The notes beneath the pieces are model-generated. The model worked only from the letters and a program-made list of their open reading frames with translations. It was not told the DNA's origin and did no database searches. The translations under genes were made by a program, and so were the position numbers. A DNA stretch of 64,000 bases from Desulfovibrio sp. TomC (GTDB lineage: Bacteria > Desulfobacterota > Desulfovibrionia > Desulfovibrionales > Desulfovibrionaceae), in contig NZ_JSEH01000017.1 of NCBI RefSeq assembly GCF_000801335.2, positions 1 to 64,000 on the forward strand. Reading direction: 5' to 3'. Each line of letters starts with the position of its first letter. Position 1 is the stretch's first letter. Below are positions 35,194 to 43,260 of the stretch, piece after piece.

Positions 35194-35808
35194 ATGTCGG
35201 AAAATTCGCTCCACATCATCACCGCCTACGTCGAGGACGCCAGCGCCCTGCGCTCCCGGTTTTTCGCCGAGAACGCGGAGCTTGTCGACAAGACGGCCCG
35301 CACCATGGCCGTGTCCCTGGCCCGGGGCGGCAAGATCCTTTTTTGCGGCAACGGCGGTTCGGCTGCCGACGCCCAGCATCTGGCCGCCGAGTTCGTCAAC
35401 CGTTTCGAACTGGAACGTCCGCCCCTGCCGGCCCTGGCGCTCACCACCGACTCCTCCGTCCTGACCGCCATCGGCAACGATTACGGCTACGACCGGGTGT
35501 TCGCCAAGCAGGTGCAGGCCCTGGCTGCGCCGGGCGATGTGGTGGTCGGCATCTCCACCTCGGGCAACAGCCCCAATGTTCTGGCCGCCCTGCGCGCCGC
35601 CCGCGACAAAGGGTGCGCAACCGTGGGACTGGCCGGACGCAACGGGGGCATCGTGCCGCTTTGCGACTATGCACTGCTCGTGCCTCATGAACGCACGGCG
35701 CTCATTCAGGAAGTGCACATCACCATCGGCCACCTGCTGTGCAAGCTTGTGGATTATTATCTTTTCGAGGCGGTCATGGAGCTTGGCCCCTATCTCGAAG
35801 ACCGATAA
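35194..35808 (+). CDS. gmhA: Phosphoheptose isomerase
   Basis: The 204-residue SIS-domain enzyme makes D-glycero-D-manno-heptose 7-phosphate from sedoheptulose 7-phosphate for LPS core heptose. It has [55 protein letters not shown] and the catalytic-region [13 protein letters not shown]. Start ATG 35194 has AGGAAGG upstream. The FmdB-like gene and hemC follow on the same strand. Confidence 0.93.
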   Translation: MSENSLHIITAYVEDASALRSRFFAENAELVDKTARTMAVSLARGGKILFCGNGGSAADAQHLAAEFVNRFELERPPLPALALTTDSSVLTAIGNDYGYDRVFAKQVQALAAPGDVVVGISTSGNSPNVLAALRAARDKGCATVGLAGRNGGIVPLCDYALLVPHERTALIQEVHITIGHLLCKLVDYYLFEAVMELGPYLEDR

Positions 35809-35854
35809 GACGACACCCCCGGCCCCGGCCGGTCATGCCAAGGAGCATCTGTCC

Positions 35855-36088
35855 ATGCCCATGTACGAATATTGCTGCAACAAATGCGGCGCCCAGTTTG
35901 AAGAGATCGTTTCCAGTTCGGCCACGACTACGCCGATCTGTCCCAAATGCGCGTCCGGCGACACAAAGAAACTCATGTCCGCCTGTCGCACCCGCACCGG
36001 CGGCGGCCAGACCGGGGCGCGCACGGCCACATCCTCGGGCGGCGGCTGTTCCGGCTGTGCCGGCGGCAACTGCGCCTCCTGCCATTAA
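35855..36088 (+). CDS. FmdB-family zinc-ribbon protein
   Basis: The 77-residue protein starts [12 protein letters not shown] and has a second pair CPKC about 15 residues on, the FmdB zinc ribbon. The tail is Gly/Thr/Ser-rich and ends with [13 protein letters not shown]. FmdB was named as a putative regulator but its function is generally unproven. AAGGAG lies ten bases before the ATG. Confidence 0.8.
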   Translation: MPMYEYCCNKCGAQFEEIVSSSATTTPICPKCASGDTKKLMSACRTRTGGGQTGARTATSSGGGCSGCAGGNCASCH

Positions 36089-36192
36089 AGGCGGGCCAAC
36101 GACGACTCCTGAAGCCGGCCCGCGCCCGGTCTGTTGCCAACGGCGCTGGCCGGTCCACGCCAAACCCGCGTACGAAGCGCCTGGATACACAC

Positions 36193-37125
36193 ATGCGTGA
36201 AAAACTCGTCATCGCCACCCGCGGCAGCAAGCTCGCCCTGTGGCAGGCCAACCACGTGGCCGCCCGGCTGCGCGAAACCTACCCGGGGCTTATTGTCGAT
36301 CTACTGCCCATCAAGACCAAGGGCGACATCATCCTGGACGTGCCCCTGGCCAAGGTTGGCGGCAAGGGCTTGTTCGTCAAGGAAATCGAGGAAGCCCTCC
36401 TCGACGGCCGGGCCGATCTGGCTGTCCATTCCATGAAGGACGTGCCGGCCGAGCAGCCCGAAGGCCTCGTGGTCGGCATCATCCCCGAACGCCAGGACCC
36501 CTGCGACCGCCTGTTGTCGGTGGCCTACGATTCCCTGGCCGCCCTGCCGGCCGGGGCCACGGTCGGCACCAGCAGCCTGCGCCGCAAGGCCCAGCTGTTG
36601 GCCCTTCGCCCGGACCTGTCCATTGTCGACCTGCGCGGCAACCTGGACACCCGGGTGGGCAAGCTTCTGGACGGCCGGTTTGACGCCATCATCGTGGCCG
36701 CCGCCGGCCTCAACCGCCTGGAATTGTCCGCGCCCAAGTCTATGCGCCTGGGGCCGCCGCAGTTCCTGCCCGCCGCCGCCCAGGGGGCGCTTGGCCTGGA
36801 ATACCGCCTGGACGACCCGGAAACCGCCGCCATGCTGGCCTTTTTCGACCATCCTGAAAGTCACGATACAGTGGCGGCCGAACGGGGGTTCCTCGCCCGC
36901 CTGGAAGGCGGCTGCCAGGTGCCCATTGCCGCCTACGCCACCCTCTGCGGCGGCGCCCTGCACCTTGAGGGCCTGGTGGCCGACCCGGAAACCGGCAAGA
37001 CCTTCCGCGACGCCGTCACCGGTCCGCGCTCCCAGGCCGTGGCCCTGGGCCAGGCCCTGGCCGACATTGTCCTGGCCATGGGCGCGAAAACAGTCCTGGA
37101 TGCCGTCTATACGAGCAGTTCCTGA
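36193..37125 (+). CDS. hemC: Porphobilinogen deaminase (hydroxymethylbilane synthase)
   Basis: The 310-residue enzyme polymerises four porphobilinogens into hydroxymethylbilane for haem, sirohaem and cobalamin. It has [31 protein letters not shown] (catalytic Asp), [19 protein letters not shown] and the cofactor cysteine in [11 protein letters not shown] membrane protein gene starts 3 nt after its stop. Confidence 0.97.
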   Translation: MREKLVIATRGSKLALWQANHVAARLRETYPGLIVDLLPIKTKGDIILDVPLAKVGGKGLFVKEIEEALLDGRADLAVHSMKDVPAEQPEGLVVGIIPERQDPCDRLLSVAYDSLAALPAGATVGTSSLRRKAQLLALRPDLSIVDLRGNLDTRVGKLLDGRFDAIIVAAAGLNRLELSAPKSMRLGPPQFLPAAAQGALGLEYRLDDPETAAMLAFFDHPESHDTVAAERGFLARLEGGCQVPIAAYATLCGGALHLEGLVADPETGKTFRDAVTGPRSQAVALGQALADIVLAMGAKTVLDAVYTSSS

Positions 37126-37128
37126 CGC

Positions 37129-38436
37129 ATGCTCAAATCCGTCCTCAAAAATCTGCTCTTGGGACTCGTGGCCGTCGGCATCCTGGCGGCCATGAGCACC
37201 ATGGCGCTCGAGAGCCGGCTCAACGTCCACCCCGACGAACTGGATCACGTCAACGCCGGCCGCTATTTCATTTCCTACTGGGATTTCCCGGCCCTGGACG
37301 ACCCCAGGCTCTCCAATACCTTCAGCAACTATGGCGTCACCTATCTGCAACAGCTAGACGTCGTCTATTTTTTTGCCGGAAAGTTTGCCAAGCTCGTCAG
37401 CCCGTTTATTGGGCCGGACTACATTGCCCTGCGTTTTTTTAACATCTTTCTCTTTGCCGTCCTCATGGGCCTGTTTCTCCGGCTGCCGGATAACCGCAAG
37501 ATTGCCTTTCTGCCGCTGTTCATCACGCCGCAAGTCTGGTACGTCTTCAGCTATTTCAATGGCGACGCCTTCCCCCTGTTCCTGTCTTTTTGCATGGTCT
37601 ACGCCGTGGCCCGCCTTGATCCGCCGGTCCTTCCGACGCCAACGGGGCAGCCGGCCGCAAAGACCCGGCTTCTCCTCATACTGGGCATTTTGCTTGGATT
37701 TATATGCATCTCCAAACAGAACTACTATGTCCTGGCCGGTTTCACTTTGGCCTTCTTCGGCGTCTGCGGCCTGGCCGCCCACAACCTCAAAGCCGCGGCC
37801 AAAAACGCCGCTCTGGTCTTCCTCGTGGCCGCCACCCTTTTTGGCGCGCGTTGGGGCTATAACGTCTACGTCAATCGCACCGTACGCCCCGAAGTGCCCA
37901 CCCTAAACGCCGAAAAATACGCCATCAAAGACTACAAGCCCTCCTCCCAGGAAGCAGGCACCCAATTCTGGGGCCTGCGGATGCGCGAACAGGGCCTGAC
38001 CTACCCGCAACTCTTCTCCATCTGGACTTGGCATATCTGGACGTTTCGCACCTCGTTTGGCGTCTACGACTACATGAAAATTTACGCCCCCTTCATCTAC
38101 TACCGCTACGTCGGCTACGTCTTCTGGGCCTTGACCGGGGCCCTGGCCGTGGCCCTGGCCCTGCACGGCGGGTCCGGCGGCATTGCCGCGCTGCTGGTGT
38201 TTCTCACGTTCGCCGGGCTGACCATTTTCCAGTCCACCTGGCATTCCTGGGTCAATGATTTTCAGGCCCAGGGGCGCTATCTCTTTCCCATCGGGGCCAT
38301 GGCCGGCATGACCCTGGCCCGCTTTGCCAAGGCCGTAAACCGGACCTTGCCCGTTACCGGCGTCCTGGCCGCCGCCATGCTGGCGCTGTCGCTCTATTCG
38401 TTTCTCTGGGTCGGGCTGGCGCAGATTCCAAAATAG
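37129..38436 (+). CDS. DUF2142/GT-C-like polytopic membrane protein
   Basis: The 435-residue protein has ~10-11 transmembrane helices and a first periplasmic loop with HPDELDHVNAGRYF, an acidic motif like those of GT-C glycosyltransferases and DUF2142 proteins. A second large loop follows around residues 240-300. It probably transfers a sugar or similar group at the periplasmic face. It starts 3 nt after hemC but functionally belongs with the AlgI/AlgJ pair downstream. Confidence 0.65.
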   Translation: MLKSVLKNLLLGLVAVGILAAMSTMALESRLNVHPDELDHVNAGRYFISYWDFPALDDPRLSNTFSNYGVTYLQQLDVVYFFAGKFAKLVSPFIGPDYIALRFFNIFLFAVLMGLFLRLPDNRKIAFLPLFITPQVWYVFSYFNGDAFPLFLSFCMVYAVARLDPPVLPTPTGQPAAKTRLLLILGILLGFICISKQNYYVLAGFTLAFFGVCGLAAHNLKAAAKNAALVFLVAATLFGARWGYNVYVNRTVRPEVPTLNAEKYAIKDYKPSSQEAGTQFWGLRMREQGLTYPQLFSIWTWHIWTFRTSFGVYDYMKIYAPFIYYRYVGYVFWALTGALAVALALHGGSGGIAALLVFLTFAGLTIFQSTWHSWVNDFQAQGRYLFPIGAMAGMTLARFAKAVNRTLPVTGVLAAAMLALSLYSFLWVGLAQIPK

Positions 38437-38483
38437 AGCGAGGGCCGGACTGCCGGTCTGGAGACGTGGCGCAAGGAGTGCGC

Positions 38484-39836
38484 ATGCTGCTGGATTCACC
38501 GATTTTCCTGTATTATTTCCTGCCGATTGTGCTGGCGGTGTTTTACCTGTCGCCGCCTGGGGCGCGGGGCCTTGTGCTGCTTGGGGCCAGTGCGGTCTAT
38601 TTTGCCTTGGCCGATGCCGCCGGACTGCCGGTCCTGGCCGCGGCCATCCTCGGCAATTATCTGCTGGGCCGGCTGATCGGCCGGGGGCAGGGGAAGGCCC
38701 GGGAGTGCTTGACGGCCGTCGGCGTGGCCGCCAACCTCGGCCTCTTGGCCGGCTACAAGTACGGCGGCGGCGCTTCGCCCCTGGGCATCTCGTTTTTCAC
38801 CTTCGGGGCCATCGCCTATCTTATAGACGTCTCCCGCGGCGGGCTGGCCCCGGAGAGGAGCCTTTCACGTTTTGCCGCGGCCATGGCCTTTTTCCCGAAG
38901 ATCACCGCCGGTCCCATCGCCCGGTTCGGGCCGCTTTTCCCGGAACTCGTCCGGCCCCGGCCCACTTTTGAGGATGTGCGGCAGGGCGCCTGGCGGGTGG
39001 CGGTGGGGCTGGCCAAAAAGACGCTCGTCGCCGGGACGCTGGCCCCGCTGGCCGATGCCGCCTTTGGCCGTTCCAGCGGGCTTGACATGGGCACGGCCTG
39101 GCTGGGGCTGGCCTGCTACACAGCCCAGATTTATTATGATTTCTCCGGCTATACAGACATGGCCGTGGGCCTTGGCCGCCTGTTCGGGGTCCACCTGCCG
39201 GAGAACTTCGAGCATCCGTATGTCTCGCGCTCGGTGCGTGAATTCTGGCGGCGCTGGCATATCTCCCTGTCCTCCTGGTTTCGCGACTACCTCTATATTC
39301 CCCTGGGCGGCGGCCGGTGTGCGCCGTGGCGGGTGCAGGCCAATCTGCTCATCGTCTTTGCCCTGTGCGGCGTGTGGCACGGGGCGACGCTCAATTTTCT
39401 CATCTGGGGCCTGTGGCACGGCGTTTTTTTGTCCCTGGAGCGCACGGCCTTTGGCCGCTGGCTCGATGCCCGGCCGGCGGCCTTGCGCCATGCCTATCTC
39501 CTGCTGTCCGTGATGCTTGGCTGGGTGCTGTTTCGGGCCACTGATTTTGCCGTATCGGCGCGCTATTTTTCGGCGCTGTTTTCCTTTTCCACTGAGGGGT
39601 TCGCCTACACCTGGATGGTGGATGCCACCCGGCAGCGGCTGACTGCCCTGGCCGTGGCCGTGCTTTTTGCCATGCCCCTGGACCGGCTGTGGACAGGGGT
39701 GTGCGGACGCTTCGGCGACCGCGCCGCGTCGGTTGCAGCCACTGGCCAGCTGGTGGCCATGGCCGGATTGCTGGCCGCCTCGGCCATGATCATGGCCGCC
39801 GGCGGCTATGCCCCTTTTATCTATGCCAGGTTCTAG
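38484..39836 (+). CDS. MBOAT O-acyltransferase, AlgI-like
   Basis: The 450-residue protein has many helices and the AlgI signatures FFPKITAGPIARF, YYDFSGYTDMAVGLGRLFG, SVREFWRRWHISLSSWFRDY, YIPLGGGR and the catalytic-His region CGVWHGATLNFLIWGLWHG. It moves acetyl groups across the membrane to exopolysaccharide or another surface polymer. Start ATG 38484 follows AAGGAG; a GTG 18 bases upstream has no site. The AlgJ-like gene follows after 4 nt. Confidence 0.9.
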   Translation: MLLDSPIFLYYFLPIVLAVFYLSPPGARGLVLLGASAVYFALADAAGLPVLAAAILGNYLLGRLIGRGQGKARECLTAVGVAANLGLLAGYKYGGGASPLGISFFTFGAIAYLIDVSRGGLAPERSLSRFAAAMAFFPKITAGPIARFGPLFPELVRPRPTFEDVRQGAWRVAVGLAKKTLVAGTLAPLADAAFGRSSGLDMGTAWLGLACYTAQIYYDFSGYTDMAVGLGRLFGVHLPENFEHPYVSRSVREFWRRWHISLSSWFRDYLYIPLGGGRCAPWRVQANLLIVFALCGVWHGATLNFLIWGLWHGVFLSLERTAFGRWLDARPAALRHAYLLLSVMLGWVLFRATDFAVSARYFSALFSFSTEGFAYTWMVDATRQRLTALAVAVLFAMPLDRLWTGVCGRFGDRAASVAATGQLVAMAGLLAASAMIMAAGGYAPFIYARF

Positions 39837-39840
39837 TCCT

Positions 39841-40977
39841 ATGGTCCGTATTGCCGGTTTCCTTCAGATCGCAGTGTTTGTCGTTTTTCTGGCTTCGCCC
39901 CTGGCGTTGCCGCTTGTCGGGATTTCCGGCGGTCGGCTGGCGGTGGAGAACAGGCCGCTGGCCGCGTTGCCGTCCCTGGCCCAGGCCTGGAGCAATCCGG
40001 CCGGATACGGTCCGGCCCTGGCCGCCCATGTGCGCGATGCCGCGCCGTTTCGGGATCATCTGATCCGGCTTGGCAGCCGGGTCCGGCTGGCTCTTTTTGA
40101 CGAATCGCCGGTTCCCGGAGTCATCGTCGGCCGGGAGGGCTGGCTGTATTACAACCTCGAACAGGCCCTGGACGATTATCTCAATGTTGTCCCCCTGTCC
40201 GAACACGACATGGACGAGATGGTGCGCGTCCAGACCGAGCGCCGGGATTGGCTGCAAGCCCGGGGAGTGGCCTACTGCATCGTGTTTGCGCCCAACAAAG
40301 AGCGGGTCTATCCGGATTTCCTGCCGGCGGGCCTGCATCCCCTGGCCCCGACCTCGCGTCTGGGCCAGATCGTGCCGCGTCTGCGGGCTGCCGGGATTGC
40401 GGTCCTTGATCTGCGCGAACCCCTGACCCAGGCCAGGACGATCCAGCGGACCTACCTGCAGACCGACACGCATTGGAACGGCTTTGGCGGCCTGGTCGGG
40501 GCCTCGACCCTGGTTGCGGCTCTGGGGCGGCAGTTCCCGGCCATGGAAGCCCTGGACATCCGAGACTACGAGCTTTTGGCCAAGGACCGTCCCGGCGGGG
40601 ATCTGGCCGAGATGCTGCTGTTGCCGGACATCTGGCAGGAGCACGATATTGTGCCGCGAAAGCGGACCCCTGCCCTGGCCCGGCCGGCCTCGCCCGGGAA
40701 CTATCCCGATCCGGCCGATCACCCCGAGCGGGAGCGGGCGGCCTATGAAACAGGCCGGGCGGATTGGCCCCGGGCGGTTTTCTTCCATGATTCCTTTGCC
40801 CGGGCCATGCAGCCGTTTGCGGCGGAGCGGTTTTCCCGGTCAGTCTTCTTGTGGACCCATGCGTTTTGGCCCGACATTATCGAGGCCGAACGGCCGGATG
40901 TGGTTGTTTTGGAAGTGGTCGAGCGCTATGTTTTTGCGCTGCTGGTGGATCGGGAGCCAGTTAGAAATGCTCATTAA
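39841..40977 (+). CDS. AlgJ/AlgX-like SGNH acetyltransferase
   Basis: The 378-residue protein has an N-terminal signal anchor, GREGWLYY, a TDTHWN motif (catalytic Asp-His) near residue 212 and FFHDSFARAM (catalytic Ser) near residue 320. It is the periplasmic partner of AlgI-type MBOAT proteins and completes O-acetylation of a polysaccharide. Start ATG 39841 lies 4 nt after the MBOAT stop. The downstream 530 bp are gene-poor. Confidence 0.88.
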   Translation: MVRIAGFLQIAVFVVFLASPLALPLVGISGGRLAVENRPLAALPSLAQAWSNPAGYGPALAAHVRDAAPFRDHLIRLGSRVRLALFDESPVPGVIVGREGWLYYNLEQALDDYLNVVPLSEHDMDEMVRVQTERRDWLQARGVAYCIVFAPNKERVYPDFLPAGLHPLAPTSRLGQIVPRLRAAGIAVLDLREPLTQARTIQRTYLQTDTHWNGFGGLVGASTLVAALGRQFPAMEALDIRDYELLAKDRPGGDLAEMLLLPDIWQEHDIVPRKRTPALARPASPGNYPDPADHPERERAAYETGRADWPRAVFFHDSFARAMQPFAAERFSRSVFLWTHAFWPDIIEAERPDVVVLEVVERYVFALLVDREPVRNAH

Positions 40978-41509
40978 ATTAGGCTGGTTGGAGAGGCGGA
41001 TAGCCTCTCTGGCCTTGTCTGTTCGAAATTCCCGTACTGTAGTTGCTGAGGATTTATACTGAGTGGACGATTGGTGCGCCCTCGTGGAGTGTCGCTTGGC
41101 CGGGCACTCGTATTCTGGAATTTTGTTGGCCTGTTGTTCGGAAAACGTCGTCTTTCAAAAATATTATTACGGTAATATTCGGCCGCTTTTCGGAAATATT
41201 GGGGAAAAGGCTAGCCAAATTTTTGGTGTATAAGAGGAACAATAGTCTTTTTGTTGCAGATTTTGACAGTGTTGCTGGTGTATCTCAGTTGTCATGGAGA
41301 CTGGCAGTGCGTTGCTTGCACGGGACTGAGGGAAAGAAGATACGGAGCGCGCGCGTCCGGTGTTGACATCACGGCGCGTGGGGGATAAATGGTGCTATCC
41401 TCAGTTGTGCAGACCTGCGGGATACTTTTGGCAAGTGGGTTGCGGGGCAGGGGATTTTTAGAAAAAGTGGTGAGGGAATTGCCACAAGAGATCGATTTGG
41501 GAGGGCAAC
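40978..41509. other. AT-richer gene-poor leader before the low-complexity gene
   Basis: Base composition drops sharply compared with both flanks. Open frames here (for example 41043-41366 plus) have no ribosome site and random composition. The region may be a long regulatory leader, acquired DNA or a gene relic. It holds a perfect TTGACA box at 41363. Confidence 0.5.
41363..41390 (+). promoter_or_regulatory. Candidate sigma-70 promoter for the low-complexity gene
   Basis: TTGACA at 41363-41368 and GATAAA/ATAAAT at 41384-41390 are spaced 15-16 bp, slightly short of the ideal 17. It lies 120 bp before the ATG at 41510. Confidence 0.35.
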
Positions 41510-41830
41510 ATGGCAACATTATCCGGTAGCGGCGGACTGTTTGATTTCAGTTCGCTTTTTCAGAACCTCAACCTTGGCGGGACGTTAGGCTCCACCGGTT
41601 TCGGACTTGATCTGACCGGCGGAACGGGGTTCTCCCTGGGTACCAATCTGTTCGGAACGGGTGGTACTGGTCTTGACTTCACCTCTTTGTTTAGCGGAAC
41701 CGGCTTTTCGTTGGACTTCAGCGGCCTTGGCGGCACCTCGGGCAGCCTGTTCGGCTCCTTTGGCGGCGGCGGCCTGGATTTCTCCTCGCTGTTCGGCAGC
41801 GGCGGCACGACCTTCAACTTCTTCTCCTAG
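41510..41830 (+). CDS. Low-complexity Gly/Phe/Leu/Ser/Thr repeat protein with RTX-like units
   Basis: The 106-residue protein uses only ten amino acids: Gly 30, Phe 17, Leu 17, Ser 17, Thr 13, Asp 5, Asn 4 and one each of Met, Ala and Gln. There is no Lys, Arg, His, Glu, Cys, Pro, Val, Ile, Trp or Tyr. Units such as GGTGLDFTSLF, TGFSLDFSGL and GGGGLDFSSLF recur and resemble RTX nonapeptides (GGxGxDxxx). The C-terminus TTFNFFS is hydrophobic, as in type I secretion signals. A strong GGGAGGG site precedes the ATG and an intrinsic terminator follows, so it is a real single-gene unit. I recognise no family; it may be secreted, self-assembling or phase-separating. Confidence 0.7.
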   Translation: MATLSGSGGLFDFSSLFQNLNLGGTLGSTGFGLDLTGGTGFSLGTNLFGTGGTGLDFTSLFSGTGFSLDFSGLGGTSGSLFGSFGGGGLDFSSLFGSGGTTFNFFS

Positions 41831-41852
41831 CACTCCAGTTTTTTGGTGCGAT

Positions 41853-41885
41853 AAGAGCTTGGCAACCACCGGTTGCCAAGCTCTT
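41853..41885 (+). terminator. Intrinsic terminator of the low-complexity gene
   Basis: A perfect 15-bp stem (41853-41867 with 41871-41885) has a three-base loop. It lies 22 nt past the stop and runs into a short T-rich stretch. It also faces the minus-strand hemerythrin gene. Confidence 0.85.
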
Positions 41886-41947
41886 GTCATTTTCCCCGCC
41901 CCTGCCCTAGGGCCGCAAGGACTGGCCGGCCCCGTTTTTGGGCGTGG

Positions 41948-42346
41948 TTATTTCCCGTGGGCAAAAGCCGCAAATCGCAGGTCTTCGTTGCGGATATGCC
42001 CGATGAACCAGGCCCCGAGAAATTCCAGGGTCTCCAGGGACACAAGGCCCGGTCCCTCGCCGATGCGCGCTTCCAGTTGCGCCGCCATGGCCCGAAACGT
42101 CTCGTGCAGGCGTTGGTGCGCGGCAACCTCTGGATAGTTGTGCCCCAGCATCAGTGCTTCCTCGTCAGCAAAATGCCCGTCCGCGTACAGGCGCATTCCC
42201 TGGAAAGCGTCCAGGACGCCCTGGCGGTGCTGCCCGGTCTCAATCTGGCTGCTGAGTTCCGTCAGCATCTCCAGGAACAGGCGGTGCTGCTCGTCAATGG
42301 AGTCAAAGCCGGTGAGCAGAGTGTCGTCGAACTGGGGTTGCTGCAT
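41948..42346 (-). CDS. Bacteriohemerythrin
   Basis: The 132-residue four-helix protein has the diiron ligands of hemerythrin: DEQHRLFLEM, HFADEEALM, HQRLHE and HIRNED. It would bind O2 (or iron) through a His/carboxylate-bridged diiron site, giving O2 storage, transfer or sensing in an anaerobe. Start ATG 42346 has AGGAG upstream. It lies 13 nt after the secreted protein gene, in the same minus-strand run as a chemotaxis receptor. Confidence 0.92.
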   Translation of the reverse strand: MQQPQFDDTLLTGFDSIDEQHRLFLEMLTELSSQIETGQHRQGVLDAFQGMRLYADGHFADEEALMLGHNYPEVAAHQRLHETFRAMAAQLEARIGEGPGLVSLETLEFLGAWFIGHIRNEDLRFAAFAHGK

Positions 42347-42359
42347 GGGATGCTCCTCG

Positions 42360-42971
42360 CTAGCGGGGGAGGTAGCCGTGGTCCGGGGCGGCTTTCTTGG
42401 CCGGGGCGGCTGCCGGGGCCTTGGGCGCGCCGTGGCGTTCCTGCCAGCAGGCCCGTTCAGCCTCAAGCAGGCCCCAGTTGGTGAGTTTGAGCGTGGTGCC
42501 TGCCCCGAGTTCCGGGTCCTCGCCCTCGGTGCGTTGCAGAATCAGACTGATCGGCCGCAGCCGGGAATCGGAAAAGCCCCACTTGTTGCCCATGGTGCGG
42601 CCTTCGAAGTCGCCCTTGTATTGGGTCGGATCCCCGTAGCGCTTGAGCATTTCGCCGCTTATGGTGCGAAAGAAATCCAGGCCGTCGTCGCGGTAGCGCA
42701 TCTTGATGCGGGCCACGGTTCCGGGAGCGGCACAGACGCCGACCAGGACGTAGCCGCCGGAGAAGAACTTGTCGCCTGCAACCGGTATCTTTTGCACCCA
42801 GGGGGAGTCGTCCATGGTGCGCGCCTTTTGGGTGTGGATGCGTCCCTTGGCCTTGGCCACGGGTTCGCCAAGGCCGATGCCGGCCAGTTCGGTCGGCGTT
42901 TCAGCCAGGGCGGCAGCGGCGCAAAAGGTCAGCAGCAGGGCGGCAAGGCACAGGATGCGTAGGGTCGGCAT
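42360..42971 (-). CDS. Hypothetical exported protein
   Basis: The 203-residue protein has a Sec signal peptide cleaved after AAALAE or nearby. The mature domain is mixed alpha/beta (ELAGIGLGEPVAKAKGRI, YVLVGVCAAPGTVARIKMRY) with a Pro/Ala/Lys tail. The GIGLG...AK start resembles periplasmic proteins that begin with a binding-site repeat, but no family can be named. Start ATG 42971 follows AGGAG. It is in a probable operon with the hemerythrin downstream and the microprotein upstream. Confidence 0.65.
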   Translation of the reverse strand: MPTLRILCLAALLLTFCAAAALAETPTELAGIGLGEPVAKAKGRIHTQKARTMDDSPWVQKIPVAGDKFFSGGYVLVGVCAAPGTVARIKMRYRDDGLDFFRTISGEMLKRYGDPTQYKGDFEGRTMGNKWGFSDSRLRPISLILQRTEGEDPELGAGTTLKLTNWGLLEAERACWQERHGAPKAPAAAPAKKAAPDHGYLPR

Positions 42972-43034
42972 AGGGCACTCCTCTTGCGAACACGTCGCGC
43001 CAAAGTTGGCCGGGAGGCGCGGCGGCTTGGCGGG

Positions 43035-43229
43035 TCAGCGTTTTTTGCCGAGGCGGGTGGTGTCGTGTACGCCCCGCCCGGAGATTTCACGGGATTTGAA
43101 GGCATCGAAATCGAATCTGCCAGGGGTGATGACATCATGGCGACGACGGACGGTTTTGCGGATGACCAGCCACAGGCCTGCGCTGACGCTGATGAAGACC
43201 ACCGCGACAATGATGAACATTTCCCACAT
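43035..43229 (-). CDS. Membrane microprotein with FDFDxxK tail (copy c)
   Basis: The 64-residue protein has one N-terminal transmembrane helix (residues ~4-23), a basic patch RKTVRRRH suggesting an N-out/C-in arrangement, and the tail GRFDFDAFKSREISGRG. It shares FDFDxxKxxExSxRG with the two microproteins near 19.4 and 21.6 kb. It lies 31 nt downstream of a chemotaxis receptor gene on the same strand. Confidence 0.6.
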   Translation of the reverse strand: MWEMFIIVAVVFISVSAGLWLVIRKTVRRRHDVITPGRFDFDAFKSREISGRGVHDTTRLGKKR

Positions 43230-43260
43230 GCGCGCTCTATAGCCGCAAAGGCCGTTGCTG

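Noticed and set aside
41301-41325. Sigma-54-like promoter (CTGGCAGTGCGTTGCT)
   Set aside because: The GG and GC doublets are nine bases apart instead of the required ten, and the rest of the consensus is weak.
41043-41366. 107-residue open frame on the plus strand
   Set aside because: No ribosome site, mixed Trp/Arg/Cys composition and no family; part of a non-coding AT-rich interval.
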